From: Kappaphycus alvarezii | Taxonomy: Eukaryota > Rhodophyta > Florideophyceae > Gigartinales > Solieriaceae | Length of the DNA: 64,000 bases | Assembly (NCBI GenBank): GCA_002205965.3 | Contig: NADL03000451.1 | Location: 62,001 to 126,000 of the forward strand | Direction of reading: 5' to 3' | Shown here: one piece after another, positions 44,770 to 58,629 of the stretch | Layout of the letters: the number at the start of each line of letters is the position of its first letter | Numbering within the stretch: position 1 is the first letter of the stretch | The notes under the pieces: model-generated | Seen by the model: only the letters and a program-made list of their open reading frames with translations | What the model was told of the DNA's origin: nothing | Database searches by the model: none | Translations under genes and position numbers: made by a program

Positions 44770-45100
44770 AAAGAAGCAACCCTACTGGATACGACCCGAC
44801 ATTCACGCAATTGAATTCAGAGGAGAGACCGATTTCTTCGATGTCACCTTTGTCAACCAGAGAATACTTCGCTATTTCAACCCTTTGCAATACCTAAAAG
44901 CAGCACGGGCTACAAATTGTTGGAATAACTGAAAGTTCAACGGCAAGATCCAGAATTGTCCAAATTCCTATTTGCACACTCGGAGACTGATAAATATGCT
45001 GTGGTGACAGACGTTGCCTGGAACGTCGCTGCTAGAGCGATGGAAACCTTCGCTCGTCTGTACGCAAAGGCTCGTTGCTGCGTCTGTGACGTCTAAAGTT
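44770..45100 (+). pseudogene. Third R2-type endonuclease-domain fossil
   Basis: Reads RPDIHAIEFRGETDFFDVTF then RILRYFNPLQYLKAA, stop. This is PD-x13-D with the same DFFDVT core as the domain at 20967-21452. In the next frame it continues SKFLFAHSETDKYAVVTDVA then WNVAARAMETFARLYAKARC. It is more diverged than the 21-kb copies, with no CCHC finger left of it. Confidence 0.6.
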
Positions 45101-45244
45101 GCGAGACTTTTGGCTAGTCTTAATCAGGTCTTGTGAGGGGCAATGTGAGCGTGCAGATCACGACGTCGGATAACAGCCATGATATCTGATAGGGATTAAT
45201 CGGGGAGTATGAGATTCCCAGAACCAATTACCCTAGAATAGGGG

Positions 45245-45490
45245 TGTTGTAAGTGAAAAAAGTAGTACCAAAGTATAGCTATGGCAACAAGAAGAGATGG
45301 ATAAGGACGGGGGGTCAAGTAGCTGCAAGATAGTATAGAAGGAGCAGGTTCCACCACCAAGACTCACGAAGTAAAGTAAAAGTAACGCTTCGTAGGTCAG
45401 ACGGTAAGTTTTAACTTCCCAAATATTTGGATCTGTACTGGAGGTTGTCTACCAAATTTTTGACCTCTCCTAGAGGACGCAGTTTACTCA
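45245..45490 (+). repeat. Dispersed repeat, related to 35040-35290
   Basis: See the shared blocks listed for 35040-35290. It begins about 145 bp past the endonuclease-domain fossil, consistent with a 3' UTR of that element family. Confidence 0.45.
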
Positions 45491-48400
45491 GCTCATGCAA
45501 AGTTTTCATCTAATAAAACCATCGTGTCATCATCGAAACTTCTCAATCTTTTCTTACAAATTGGGGTTTCTTGATTGTTAACATGGCAAAAGCTTATTAA
45601 ATATCTTCGTTTCTTATTTATCCATAATAAACTCATTAAAGATTTGTTGGTGTAGAGATTCTTCAATACCATCAAGATATGATCTACACGCTCCGTGAGC
45701 TCTTGTAAGGGCAGGTATTACACCGGAAATTTCCGAACCAAATTTTTACACCACACCGATAAATCTCGTTCCATTTTTCAATAGGGCTTCCGAAGTTTAC
45801 ACTGATGCAAAAAATGAATCCTCACATGTGAAGCTATACGCCTTCAATCACGGTTGAACCGGGCGAAGCGTAAGAAATGTGATGTGACATAATTCTTCCG
45901 TAAATTTACTCCGAAACTCACCCGTTTTATCCATAAGAAGCTCAATACACAACAATACTTTAGACTGAATACATGCTGATTTTTTCAATTCGCGGCTGTT
46001 TTCAGGCTTTTCGTAATATAAAACGTAATGTGGGAACCCTTTCTTGATCCAATCTTTCCCAAGACCGTACTACCTTCTGATATTTTCATCCGCGAATATG
46101 TGAGAAGATGGTGAGAAAAATGGCCTGCGGTGGTCATTGACAGCTTTTAAAAATCCACTAACCAGAGAATATCTTCTATCCGGCCCTCCTCTCATTCAGA
46201 AGTGGGACTGAATCAAATATTTGCGAGAATCAGCTCAAGCCTACTGTGTGACATGGTCTTTCCAAAGATAAGTCCTGGAACGTACTTTAATCCAGTCTCA
46301 TTTCAGAGATCAAGGCGGCTTTAAAATTTAAACATCATCATTAATATGACCATTAAACAGGACTTCAATACCTCTACTGACGGAACGAGAGGCTTTCTAA
46401 AGACATTAAATCGCTCAATATGAAGGTCAGAAATGAAGATCAGGTTATGTAGCGTGAAAAATGATCATAAAGCAGTCAAAAGGCGATAAATATCGAAGAG
46501 CACGCCCATGAGCGAGATTGTTACAAGATTAGTCAAGTATTTTGAACCTTTTGTTCGGACGCTTTTTCATTAATAGGTGTAAACACCTCCTGATTGGTCC
46601 AGAATCGCTTGGTTGCAATTTCAATTGCATCTGATTGATGTATCGTGGAATAATCGGAATTCCTATCTTATACGGACGGAGAGGATTGCGGAAAGTTCAA
46701 ATCTTGGTTTTGATATTCGTTCGGCAATTGAAAAGGTTAACCTCCGTCAAAATGTCTGTTGGTGGTAGACCCGCCTTTATGCTAACAACCTCCAGCGTGA
46801 CAGCCTTGAGATGGTCACGCATCTTGCAGCCCACTTCCACAGACTTTCTCCTTCTCCCACCTACACTGTCATTGAGGACGGAAAGGACTTTTCAATTGAC
46901 CAATTTCTTCTTCCAAGCCGACCCATACAAGCGCTTACATTCCAAAGCTGGCGAAACAAAATAAGCACGGCAATGAATGGGATTTCCTGTAACGGTTCGT
47001 GGATCCATTTTTTGGGAAGCTGTAGGGAAAAACGAAGGTTATTTGGCCCAGAAAGTTGATTTTGAGTTGAACAGATAAGCGATTCTCGAAAACTTTGTTT
47101 TGATCGAGTATCTCTTTGTCTTATAGACCATGTGGGAATATGAAAGGCGGCTAAAATATTTTGTATTTCGAAAAATTGTTCTTAAAAACTGTCCTCATAC
47201 GAGAACAATGGTCCAATAGAAACTATTTACAACAAAAATAGAGTTATATTCTCGATTCGAAATGGAACTGGCGCGTTGGTAACAATGATATAGGGTGCCC
47301 TAGTGTAATTACAGAGGTCAATCGTCAATATTAATAAGTTGTGTGTAGTTGATTCTTTCTGAATGTATTTTTGTATCTAATTCTCATCAATTACAATTTC
47401 AAAAATTCATCTTTTGGAACATTTCCACCCATGTATATAGAACTAGTCAAAATATTTGACTCGAATGCAGGATATCGTTTCATAAATATGACTACGTAAA
47501 AATTTGAATATCACTCTGAGCAGAGATTTGAACTTTATTTTTATTTCCTTCAATATAATAAGATTTTACAAAATGGTCAGATCAAAATAATGAGAGTTGG
47601 AGTCTTCACTGCAAGTAAGAAATAAATTTATAGCCGTTTTTCAAATTTACCAAAAATAGATCGTGTGTTTGCGAGTCTTTTGCCGGCAACTTTTCAACAA
47701 ATATTACAAATATGGAATTTTGTACTGTGTCCCTCAATAAGGATTTATAATTAAAAAAATAAACCTTCAAATTTCCGCGAAGTAACTTTTGAATACGTAG
47801 ATTTAGCTTGCTGGATAAATATCTTTCAAATGCGATTCATAAATTTTAAATTATGAAAAACATTTTTATTGGACCTCTCTATGCTAAACGTAACATTTTT
47901 TAACTATTTCCTGGAAAATTGTATTAGAAAGGGAAATTATGAGCTTTCATTAGAAGACAGACGCCAGAATATCAATATTTTTACATTTTTAATGAAACCT
48001 TAAGGCTAAAGAAAGTTTCTCTGGGCAATTGGGTAACATTAAATTGGACAGTTGTCCAGAGATACTTTGAAATTGGCTCAAATGAAATAAATATTCATGT
48101 TGCTCTACGTCTTAGTATTGTACGAGGTACCATTAAAGTGTCTTGTACTCCGCGGAATGGGAACATACAAAGAGAATCAATAGCTTAAATAATGAGGAGG
48201 ACCCAAGTAAATTCGAAAAGAGATATGTAAAGGACTAATTTTTTGTTAACTGCAAAATTTTGAAATTTATTCCATATTTCGGTGCTTAATTTTTTTGTTT
48301 ATGTTTTTCAAATCTTACATTTCAGAAAATGAGGTGAAAGCTATGTCTATATCTAAGAAGAAGCGCCTGAAAAACACTTCAGGCGTCTCGAAAATTTACT

Positions 48401-50480
48401 TTATAATTTAAATACATAATGTTAAAACTCTTGAATATCTCTTTTTGGTAAAGAATAGGCGTAGTAATAGATATAAAAATCGACATGACTGCAAGATATA
48501 CAAAAAATGCAACAGATTCTTTTTTGTCAGTCAAGGTGTTAAAGATGTCTCTAAGCCTATGAAACTACGTACAGATCAAATAGAAGGGGTTTTGCAAAAG
48601 AAAATTGAAAGAAAATGCATTACGAAGTGTGGAATATTTTGTTATGTTATGAATCAAATACGTAAAATAAATACGCTCAAAAACTTATAATTCGAATTTC
48701 AATTTCCCAAAACCCTTTAAATATTCCTGGTTTAGCACGTGTACTTACTTTGAAATCATTTATAGCGTCATTTATATCCACAAGAACGATAAAAATAAAA
48801 TTGAAAAAGGAATTATTCGATTTTAAAATTTTTGAGGCAACTGAAAAGGGTTTTAGCAAATTTTTGAACTTTTACGTGAACGAAAAAGGCTAAAATATAT
48901 ATTTACATGTTAACTTACCAACTGAAAGTTTTTGGGTCGTAAATGGTGATATGATGAATATTTGGACAGTATTGTATTTTACTAACAATTCTGTCCCAAT
49001 CAAATCTAATGAAGCAAAATTTGTGCTCCTTGGAGAAAATAAATAATCCAATTTCTAAATCGAATGTTTAAGAATTAGTAACCCTAGAAATAAAACTCTG
49101 TAGTTAAATGTGGAGATCAAATGAATCAATACCTAATAGTTGAGGGATTAATCTTTGCCTTCAAAGTCGTCTAATGTTACCATATAGGTTCTATAGAGAA
49201 AATCTACCACGGTGTTAATTGGTAACGAATGGAGTTGACATTTGAAATTAAATTATATTAAATATTGAAAAATAAATCTCTTGCATCCGAAAATACGAAA
49301 AATATGTTTCAATGGCTACGATTGATATTTTAAGATTAATACAAAAATATTTTAAAGTTATTTGAAGTCGAAAACGGATCTCTATCAACTCGGAGATAAA
49401 GATGAAAAATCCGTCCACGTATGAGTAGCGTCTGAAACTAAATTTGCAGAGTAGTTGTGAAAAGCGGAGATGAGGCAGTAGGAGAAGCAGGTACAGTCGA
49501 ATCCCAAACCGAAAGAGGTCTTTTTTCTCCAGTGAAACAATTTAATATTTACAACATGAAGATATGATTGTATGAACTCTTCTGTGATGTTATATTTCTA
49601 GTAAGTGTTCCTACTATTGTAAGGTAATTTTCATCCTCTCTATTTAATATTCAAAATTAAAGAATTACTAGCCGTTTTAGAAGATAATGGGGCACTTCGC
49701 TGGACAAGTTCCCAGATACGCATAAGTTTGGATGGATAGAGCTAGGTTGCAATGCCAGTGCACCAAAACTTTGTGATTTACATACACAAATGAACTGAGA
49801 TTGCCATTAGTTATCTGTATAACAGAAAACACATCATTGATACATCTTACACTATTTCACTTACCATTGCTATTTTAGTATTTCCTCGGTCTTGAAAATG
49901 AGTGTGACCCCCTTAAATGCATGTTAGTTACCGAAAAATTAAAACAAAGGAAACTTTTATTGCATAGATAATGATTGTAAAACGTATGAGTAACAAAATA
50001 TGTAATAACCCACCGAAATTTCGAAGAAAAACGACTTACGAATTTTTTTTCTCCGACTTAGTCTACTCAACTGACTTCTGTCTGATATCAGGAAATAACT
50101 AACGCATAAGGGGCCCATATTCGGAATAATACAAAGTTGGAATCTAATGTCTGCCCTGGTTTTAGGTACACTATCATGTAATTCTGAAAATAGGCTGTCA
50201 AAAAATAAAATACAGCCTTCTTCCGATGTTCATGGCATCCGGTTGATGAAATGCTTATCATTGGACCTTCTGATGCTATTTTGAGCGACTATAAGACCTC
50301 CTTAACTTATACGTTATGACCAAAAATGGTTGGCCGGTAACCCAACGGTCTCGTAAGCCAAAAAATATCAGCCGAAAGCCAATCATGGACCAGGACCATT
50401 ACTTCGTGGCTCTATTTGCGGCTTGATTTAACTACTGGGGCGCAGCAATGACAAAAAATTAACTAGTAAAGTACTGTGAG
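45491..50480. other. AT-rich stretch, almost nothing recognised
   Basis: Five kilobases with few open frames. 46635-47059 has two overlapping frames (for example MVTHLAAHFHRLSPSPTYTV onwards) without a known motif; these lie just left of an end of the TIR element family (47190-47220). No RNA genes seen. Confidence 0.45.
47190..47220. mobile_element. End of the TIR element family
   Basis: tgtcctcatacgagaacaat then ggtccaataga, the inverted form of the left end of 19208-19653. The other end was not found, so this is a fragment or a differently sized copy. Confidence 0.55.
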
Positions 50481-50789
50481 GCAACTTTTGAATAATATTT
50501 TAGGTTTCTTCTGCTTTCTTGCTACATTTTGAAGTTTTGCGTTCTCTACACAAAAATAGGGTCAACCGGACTCCAGAAACTCTACGACGATAGTACACTG
50601 CATAACGTCGAGAAGCATCCTCTGTTTCTTTGTGAAGCTTAAGACAAGTTTCTCGGCATTTGTTCTCCAGTACACCGCGGTCATGCTGAATCACCGAAAA
50701 CAGCGCACATATCCCACAACTAGACCTCCAGACGGGGCTCTTGACTGATACTTCACTAGAATACATCAAACAAAAGGTCCCATTTTCTC

Positions 50790-51360
50790 TATATAAACTG
50801 TGGTCGGGAAGAGTTCATTCGTTCAACCTCCCGAAAATCAACAAAAAAATTAAAAAAGACACTACAAAGCAGTGGTTTCCCTCCTTTCTCTGAACTTTCT
50901 GTGTGGATATCGAAGTTAAGAGGGGTAATACCCAACAAACTGCAGTTTCCATTCTCTCTTGTGACTCACGATGCCTAGATCGTCGTTCTGAGAGGCAATA
51001 ACTGCTGTGACTGCCCAATTTTCTCGCAACAACTTAGCTAGCGATGCCTGGAAGGCTTCGGGTAGGAGTATTTAGGTAGCACTTCGAACCAAAGCGGGAC
51101 TATGACTAGTGTCAAGCATTGCACCGGAGGGAGAAATAAGAAGCAACAAGGATTGGAAATGGAGGGAGAGGTTAGTTTTGCGCGTGAAGAAGGTAGTGAT
51201 AACTCAGTGGTTATGTCTTCGCGGATGACCAGATATATCAGGCATACGCTGATTAAGAACTTGGCGGAAGAAGCTTCCTTAAGCAACCGCGCGGATTCCA
51301 CTCCCGTGTCGCAGTCTCCAGCTGCTGCTTCACCTCCGCACAGTTTATAAATCTCCCCTA
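50790..51360 (+). repeat. LTR-like R-U5 segment and leader
   Basis: tctatataaac at about 50797 and the following blocks to about 51030 align with 2990-3290 (see there). Downstream is an 82-residue open frame (51102-51350, MTSVKHCTGGRNKKQQGLEM onwards, rich in charged residues and ending in a Ser/Pro-rich tail) that could be the start of gag of the same element. No pol is seen. Confidence 0.45.
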
Positions 51361-54300
51361 TCCTACCTTAGCAGGAGAAGTTCACGCTAGGAGCTTTTTC
51401 AAGGGACAATCGCCGTCGCGAAGATTTGACCAGGGCACCAAAGGAGATTAGAAGAGTTTGATCGGTATAACCAAGGGTCGCCGCAGACCGTGAGTGAAGG
51501 GAGAAGAACAAAAATAGGAAAAAAAATGCTACCTTTTCCGGTGTTTGTCAGATATATTTTGTAGTTCTTAGGCAAAGGGAAGTGCCTGAGGCAGGAGGAA
51601 GGCACAAATTGGCAGTCGGGAGGATGAAAACAGCTGTATAATGTCCCAGATTTTCGGCTCTTTACATCCTGTTCACGCAGAGAATTGACTTGGGGACGCA
51701 ACTGAGGAGTAGTGTACACCATAGGAAGCTTTCCTCCCTACAGAAATAGCGCAAAATTAAGTTATACTTCTTTCGAGCTAAGAAAAAGACAGGAAAATGA
51801 ACAAACACAAAAATCAATTTCCCCTTAAATTACTGTGAGAAATCTGGTACTAATATGATTTTACAGAGTTATACTGCATTCCTAAATTAAGAGAAAAAGA
51901 TGACATAGAGAATTATCAAGGGTTATGTTGTTTTACTATTGAATCGATAATTTATGAAACGTGCACACTCCGTCTATAAAACTGGTGCAGCTGAAAAGAG
52001 TATTTTTGTTCTAAGAGACTCTGAAATGTATCAGAAATATAAATCACTATTTTGTTTCCATAGATAGTATATTAATATTTAAATCGTTAACAGAGCCTTT
52101 CAACTTAGTCCTTCAACAAATAATTAAGGAGAAATAAAACGTATGAAGTTAGTTTAGACACCATCACGATGATATAATATACAGAATTTATAAGATTTGC
52201 CGCAAAAACAGAAACGCAATATTAAATTTCTATAAAGTCATTACAATTTATAAACAGCCTCTTTATTTTCCAAAAGAAAAAGCATAGAGATCAGCTCTTT
52301 CCCATTTTTGAATCTTATTTCCGGTGAAAGTTTCCTCAAACATCGAGAAAGATTTTTGTAAAGAATTGATGATCCACATTAGTACCTTTTGACGTTTTAT
52401 CGTACTGAAATATCTTTATTTTATGCAGTTCGATTTCAGATTACTTCAAAAGTATTGTTCGAAGCTGATTAAGTAATTGAAGTGAGAAATGTTCCGGATA
52501 TCAAAGGGAACCTTCTTCTGGGTTTCATCTGTTGCGAGGCGAACTAAGTAAAGGCAAAGCTTCGATAGGGACTGAGTGAAATAGACTTCGTTCGTATTTA
52601 TTGCATTTCTGCTGTGAAAGAAACCGTTAATATTTAATACTACTAAACACTATTGTTACCTATTATTCTTTAAGCCGTAATTTATATCTATTGCATACCT
52701 TAAGTAAAACTAGGGCATTACTATATCTGTGTTATCATTTGTATTCGCTTTTTCCTCTGTAGATTCAGTTTTGCTCCGATTTACTCCCTAAATTACGAAC
52801 GTGATAAAAAGCCACTGTGAGAAATAATTCAATTCTGAGCAATTTTTTAACTCATCATCACCAGCGATTTCATAGCTCACAGTTCCGTTTTTGATGGAAA
52901 AATCTATAAAAAAGACAGAGTACTGCATATTATGATATTTGCCGAGGCTTCGGTGAGCATCTTTTTGTATCACCAGCAGGTTAAATATTTAGTATTCTGA
53001 CACTTAAAAGTTACCTTTTTCCTGTCCAAGTTATTAAAAACTTCCATTCAAACCCATAATCTGGCTATTATCAAAAATAGAATCTTTTTAAAAAGGAAGT
53101 GAATTTCTAGACCCCCTCTTGAAAAAATTAGAAATTATATAAAATACTGAAATGTTATGTCACTAAAAATGGTAATGAAATCACCTAAGTCAGTCACACG
53201 CTTTGTGATATAAAATATTAAAAACAAAAACTAGCATAAATTTTTGTAAAACTTTCAAAAAGCCCCAAAAATATCCCTAATATATTTAGTTGAAAATTAT
53301 ATCTTTCTTATCTTTACAGCTCAGTAACTCGCGAAACAAAAAGCAAATTAGTAATATTTTCTTACATTGCGCCCTAACTCAGAAACTGTATCCTGATTTA
53401 TGGTAAGATACATCCTGATCTTTTCAAAAAGAAAAAATCCATATATTTCGAAAGATTCTTAAATATATAGACCTTGAATTGAAAAGGAATGTAAAACTAG
53501 AGAACTGAAAGAAAATAATTCAGTTCATGACCCTTCAAAATGATTCGAAAAAGTAAAATAGATCTGATGCTGATATTGTGTGATGCAGAATATTTATCTA
53601 CAATTATTAAAACAGCACTAGATATATTTCGAGGATTTAAATATCTTTTGTACTAGTTCCAGTTTGATCACTATATTTTAGTACTGCTTTATTACTTAAA
53701 ATTTTGTTTCAATTCAATTTATGGTTCAGTATTTTCATTTTATATACCCCTCGTAACTAGAAGACGTTTATCGATCAATATGTGCTATTAGTCGAGAAAT
53801 AGGAGGATATTCTCTAGAGGCTGATAAAAAGCTCATTTTCAGCCAGTAAAAGATTTCCTCAATTGACTAGGTTAAAGTATTTAAAAAATGTAACTCACAT
53901 GTTATTAAGAATCTTTTAAGGTACAAGGTAACTTTCGTTCCGGCTGAAATGTCTTATTGCTACTGAAATATTGTAAAAAATAATACAGATCGGGAAAAAG
54001 TTAATTACAGCCTTTTCCCTCGCTTTTCAATTTGCAAACAATAGTCCCTTCCGAAAATTACTTTTTTGAGCATTAATAACGTATATCGCTATTTTATGCA
54101 GTGATACACATTCGGGAAAAAATTGTAAGCAATTTTACTGGAAAATTTCACCTCACTCACTTTTCGCTTGAATTATTGCCTTTCTGTTCCCGCTGGACAG
54201 CAGATTAATAACAATTTTGAGGCCATAAGCCATTGGGAGGATTATTTTGGCCTAAAATCCTCATATGAGTAGGTCCAGATAGCATACAAACTCTATTATG

Positions 54301-57300
54301 GGTTCCAAGGCTCCATAGTTTCCAAGTGCCATTCACTTCTGTCCCATTGACCACTTCCACTTATTTTTATATGCATTAAGTGCGCTAAGTAAGTCTAACT
54401 TGAGTGAGCTTCTTTTCAAATACGAATAATTCCTGCTACCCTGGTGCTTGCAGGTACTTTTCTTTGAAAGCAGTTACTTCTGCTTGAAAAAATCCCTCAA
54501 CGAGAGGAAGGACAATAATTCAGATATTTGCGGTTTCTCTTTCAACTGATCTGCAAGAATTCCGTTGCCTAACATTATCAGCTCTATAGTAACGTTTTAC
54601 GAAAGGACAAATTATTTTCCTACCACAGTAGTCACTGCTCTCTTGACATCAAATATTGCGGCAAACTGGCCTTCTTGATTCATATTTGGTCAAAAACAAT
54701 GCGAGTCACCCGAAATCTCTTTTCAAGGTCTTCTTTACTGAAAATTAGTCCTTTTAATTCGCACCATATTAAGCGATCGGAAATAGGCTACAAAAGATGG
54801 TCGTAAGCAACTCTGTGGCAATGCTTGATATGAGCACGCCTAACTGTCATAGATCCACTCTATATTAAGGGTGACTGCAAGAAAATTGCTTAACCGTGTA
54901 CTGCATCCAGCATTGAGATATTTTCGGAGTCTTGTTCGTCTAGAATAACTTGAAAGGCCTGGTGTATGAGAACGGAAGTTTATTCGAGACTGGTGCTCAC
55001 TGAGTCACATTTTTCGCAGACCAATCACCAGAAACTGCACTGTTGGGTGCACCATGCAATAAAATCTGACTCAAATATACTATTAGGATTATTTTGCTTG
55101 TAGTTATGCGTTGCGATTGGAATGAAAATATTTTCACGATTTTTGTTTGGTTCAATTAATGTTATATTTGGCCATAATCAATGTCAATTAATGGGTTCAT
55201 TTTAATCTAATAATAACTGATATTAGCTCTTCTACAGAGCAATAAATTTTCTAGCTGTTGGAAACGATCTAGAAGGGACTATTATAAAATGATGGGAGAA
55301 TTTAAGGGTCACAAAACTAATTTTTGCACAAAAAAGAGGCACAATGGGTTTAAAGCGCACCTGCAAGAATTTTTAAAGTCACCATGAGAACATTCTGGAG
55401 TATACCTATGATAAGATAAACGCTTTGGAGACTTTATAGAAAGAAAAAAGCATTTCACATTATATATCCATAACGCCATACTAAATTTAGAAGCACCTTT
55501 GTTGCTGGCGACTACTCATAAGCAGTTAATTTAGTGATAGATACGTTACCACAACCACATCATTCTATCAGCAACCTTCATCTGTAAAGATCTTTTTGAA
55601 CGGCTCACGAGAAATGAAATGTGACATTTCCTTCGCTGGGGTTAAAAAAGTTGCTCCTCTTTCACTCAGATGATTAAAGCTTCATCTGATAAAAATTAGT
55701 TATTTCCGTATTTCAGAACACGTCACCAGAACCACTGGGCACTGATATATATATTTTTTATGAACTTGAATAAAGCACCTGATTTTCTTAAAATCTCAGC
55801 TTGCATCACAAAAGCATAAGATAGTTCACGTAATATCACTGGCGAGTATATTTTCATTCACCTTAGCAAACAATTGAAGCGATACTAGATAGAACTGTGA
55901 GAGGAAATTATATTTTTTATGTCTCCTCTAAGATTATTTTAAGCCTTTTCAGCACTGAATGTGTTCAATAACTAAACAAAAAGGCTAACTAAAATATTGG
56001 ATCCATTGTTTGCAATAACGTGGTGATAAATGAAACACTTCTTTGTGAAATTTCCTTTGCCAGCAAATGTGGAACTCAACTTATCTCCGGTGAAAATCGT
56101 GTTTCATCATTCGTGGAGCTAGTGGAAGACATCCAGATTTCTTGATGCACTTCACAAGACGATTTTTTTGATGGAATATGTAATTCATATAGAATTATTG
56201 AATAACTTCTGTGGTAGAAAACGAAATAATTCCACTTTCCAACCAATTTAAGACTTCGAAAGACATTCTGACTGTTTAATAACTTTTTCTTGTTGCGAAA
56301 GCACATTTTAAATCCTAGACTGAGTCATCGAAGATATGTGGGGCTCCATAACTGCTGAATGCCTTCGCCCAAGCGTCTAGTAATTTTCTTTGAACTCTTC
56401 GTTCTTATGTCTTCTTATTTCTATACTTTTTTCAATCTAAACATAGTAAATGGTTTGTCAGAATCTAAAGATAAATGTAATGGCAAGCAGCTGAAAAAAG
56501 CCTGATGTTCTTGTTGCCCGGTTCATGATGATGGCGAGGATGAGGAAGCGTAATAGGCGCATAAAAGCTATGTAGCAGCGCATAAAAAATTATTCGGATG
56601 AAGATGCGCAACTCGGCTTAACTTTCCACCTGGGACGACGGGAAAGCAATTCATACCGCAATTATAGATATTATTCTTTCTCTCCACCGTAACAGTGCCA
56701 ATAATTTAATTCATTCAAAGAGACTAACAGTCCATAGTAACTAAGGCTCTTCCATCAGTATATGATGAACTGCATATCTTGCATAGGTCTCCTTATAGCG
56801 TCAAACACATACACATGCCTCGCAAATACGCTTGGACGTATACTCATATGACTCGTCAGCACCATTGAGAATGTACGGAATTATGATGCATTCAAAACTC
56901 TCCTTTTTTGTGGAGTAGCGTCTTCGTAATGAGTTTTTTGTCTAATGCGTAGTGAAACCAAATGAAAGTCTCAGAAAGGCAAAGAGCATAACTCCCTAAC
57001 GCAATAGTCGGTCCAACTCAGACGAATGTAGTATCCTTTGGAAATCACCCATTAAAAACAGTAGAATAGTGAACATCGCGAGGCCTTCAGCATACTGACA
57101 CAGCGATGAAAGGGATTCATATGCTAAAATTTGGTTTTGCCGAGAAAAGGCCAGAAGAGTACTCAGTCGTTACTATTTCTCTATAGTCATCGGCACCGCT
57201 GGCGTTTATTCAACAAGGCCAGCTACGAACAGCCATAGCAGAAATCGGGCGGGGTTTGCATCATCTAATAACAGCAGTCTACCACAGACACTGGAAGACA

Positions 57301-58320
57301 TGGGAGACTACCTGGCTCCTCTTGAAGTGCAAAGTAATTAATAACGCAGATTTCTATATTTAGTGCAAAATATAGGGATCTTTTGGGCACAAATGCGGCA
57401 AAAGAGTACGTTCAAATGCCAGTTTATATACGCAACAACTCAACTGGTTCGGAGACAGTGCATAAACTCTCTGTCGATACAAGAATCGATCATAAGTCTA
57501 TTTGTCAACATGGTGAACGTTGACAACAAAGATAAACCTAATTTTTCTCTTTAATACGAAACAAAGTATTCTAAACCATGAAAGGTTGCAACAGTAGGTC
57601 CCAGGAAGTAATATGAGAGTTTTTATGCGGTTTCGAGTAAAAAAGCAGAATATTCTCTTCACATAGATTTTCATCCCATTTTACCTCTCTATACTTTTTA
57701 AGTTTTTGTGCGACGAAATATCCGTTTCTCTTTTTTTCTCTTTCTCTTTTCCCCTTTATCTACACGTGTGGGCTATCTTTTCTCTTCTTCTTTGCAAGTA
57801 ACTTGTTCTTTTTTCTCAGATACCTTGCTGTTATCTGACCCTAAATATATTTATTTAGAATGAAGATTCATGCAAATGATTTACGCCAAAAATGTGCCGT
57901 TTAAAAGCATTCACCAATAATTAACACTACGAAACCAGTTTACGACTTCTTATTTCAACAAAATGTTAATTTAAAGTTGCCGGTGATTTTCAAACATGCT
58001 GATTGCCTTAAAAAGTCCATTTGTAAGCCAAAAGTAACAAAAAAATTCCGAACTATTTAGGACCACTTTACATGAAATTATCCACTCCGGCAGTATATTT
58101 AAAGTCGTTATTGCATCTTTTTTGATAAATGTCATCAAAAGCACAGAATATGACACTACCGACACCGCGACTACATTAGTAGGTGAACTAAGAAAAATAA
58201 TCCAGATTGTGAGCTAATTTTTTTGTGGAAGATGAAGCGGAGGAGAAAGAGAGCGTGTAAATTGAAGAGAAAGAGCCGATCAGCGGTAAATTTAGTATTT
58301 GGTGCTCTCGAAATTGATCT
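51361..58320. other. AT-rich stretch, nothing recognised except one TIR-family end
   Basis: Seven kilobases with very few frames over 60 residues. At 54251-54286 cctcatatgagtaggtccag is a degenerate copy of the TIR element end. Nothing else is identifiable. Confidence 0.45.
54251..54286. mobile_element. Degenerate end of the TIR element family
   Basis: The reverse complement reads ctatctggacc..ctcatatgagga, like the left end of 19208-19653 (ctattggaccg..cctcatatgagga). Confidence 0.4.
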
Positions 58321-58629
58321 TTGGCGGTGGTGATGCAGATTATTAGAAAGGTGCTGGCAACGGTATTATTGATGAAGGGTGATGAAGGAAAGGAAGGTTA
58401 TGAGAAGGACCAGGGGTCGGGTAAATCGGATCAAGTTGTACAAACGGCGGAGCTCAGCGCCGTGGAGATCGATGAACTATTAATGTGGGGAAAGGAAGCG
58501 AAAAGTTGTAAGCTGCTCGAAGTTATCAGGGGGAATAAATTTGTACCTTATGATGTCTTGATTGAAATGCTAGAATCTGATCTAGAAGATGAAACGATTT
58601 CAGGAGTTACTTTTTTCAGTTTCTGTTAA
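58321..58629 (+). CDS. Short ORF, unknown protein
   Basis: 102 residues as reported from the upstream start TTG-type codon; an ATG lies a few codons in (MQIIRKVLATVLLMKGDEGK). The second half is well-formed and acidic: LSAVEIDELLMWGKEAKSCK then LLEVIRGNKFVPYDVLIEML and ESDLEDETISG. It stands out in an AT-rich desert by its balanced codon content and the GC-richer stretch that holds it. I recognise no family; it may be one exon of a larger gene. Confidence 0.35.
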   Translation: MAVVMQIIRKVLATVLLMKGDEGKEGYEKDQGSGKSDQVVQTAELSAVEIDELLMWGKEAKSCKLLEVIRGNKFVPYDVLIEMLESDLEDETISGVTFFSFC

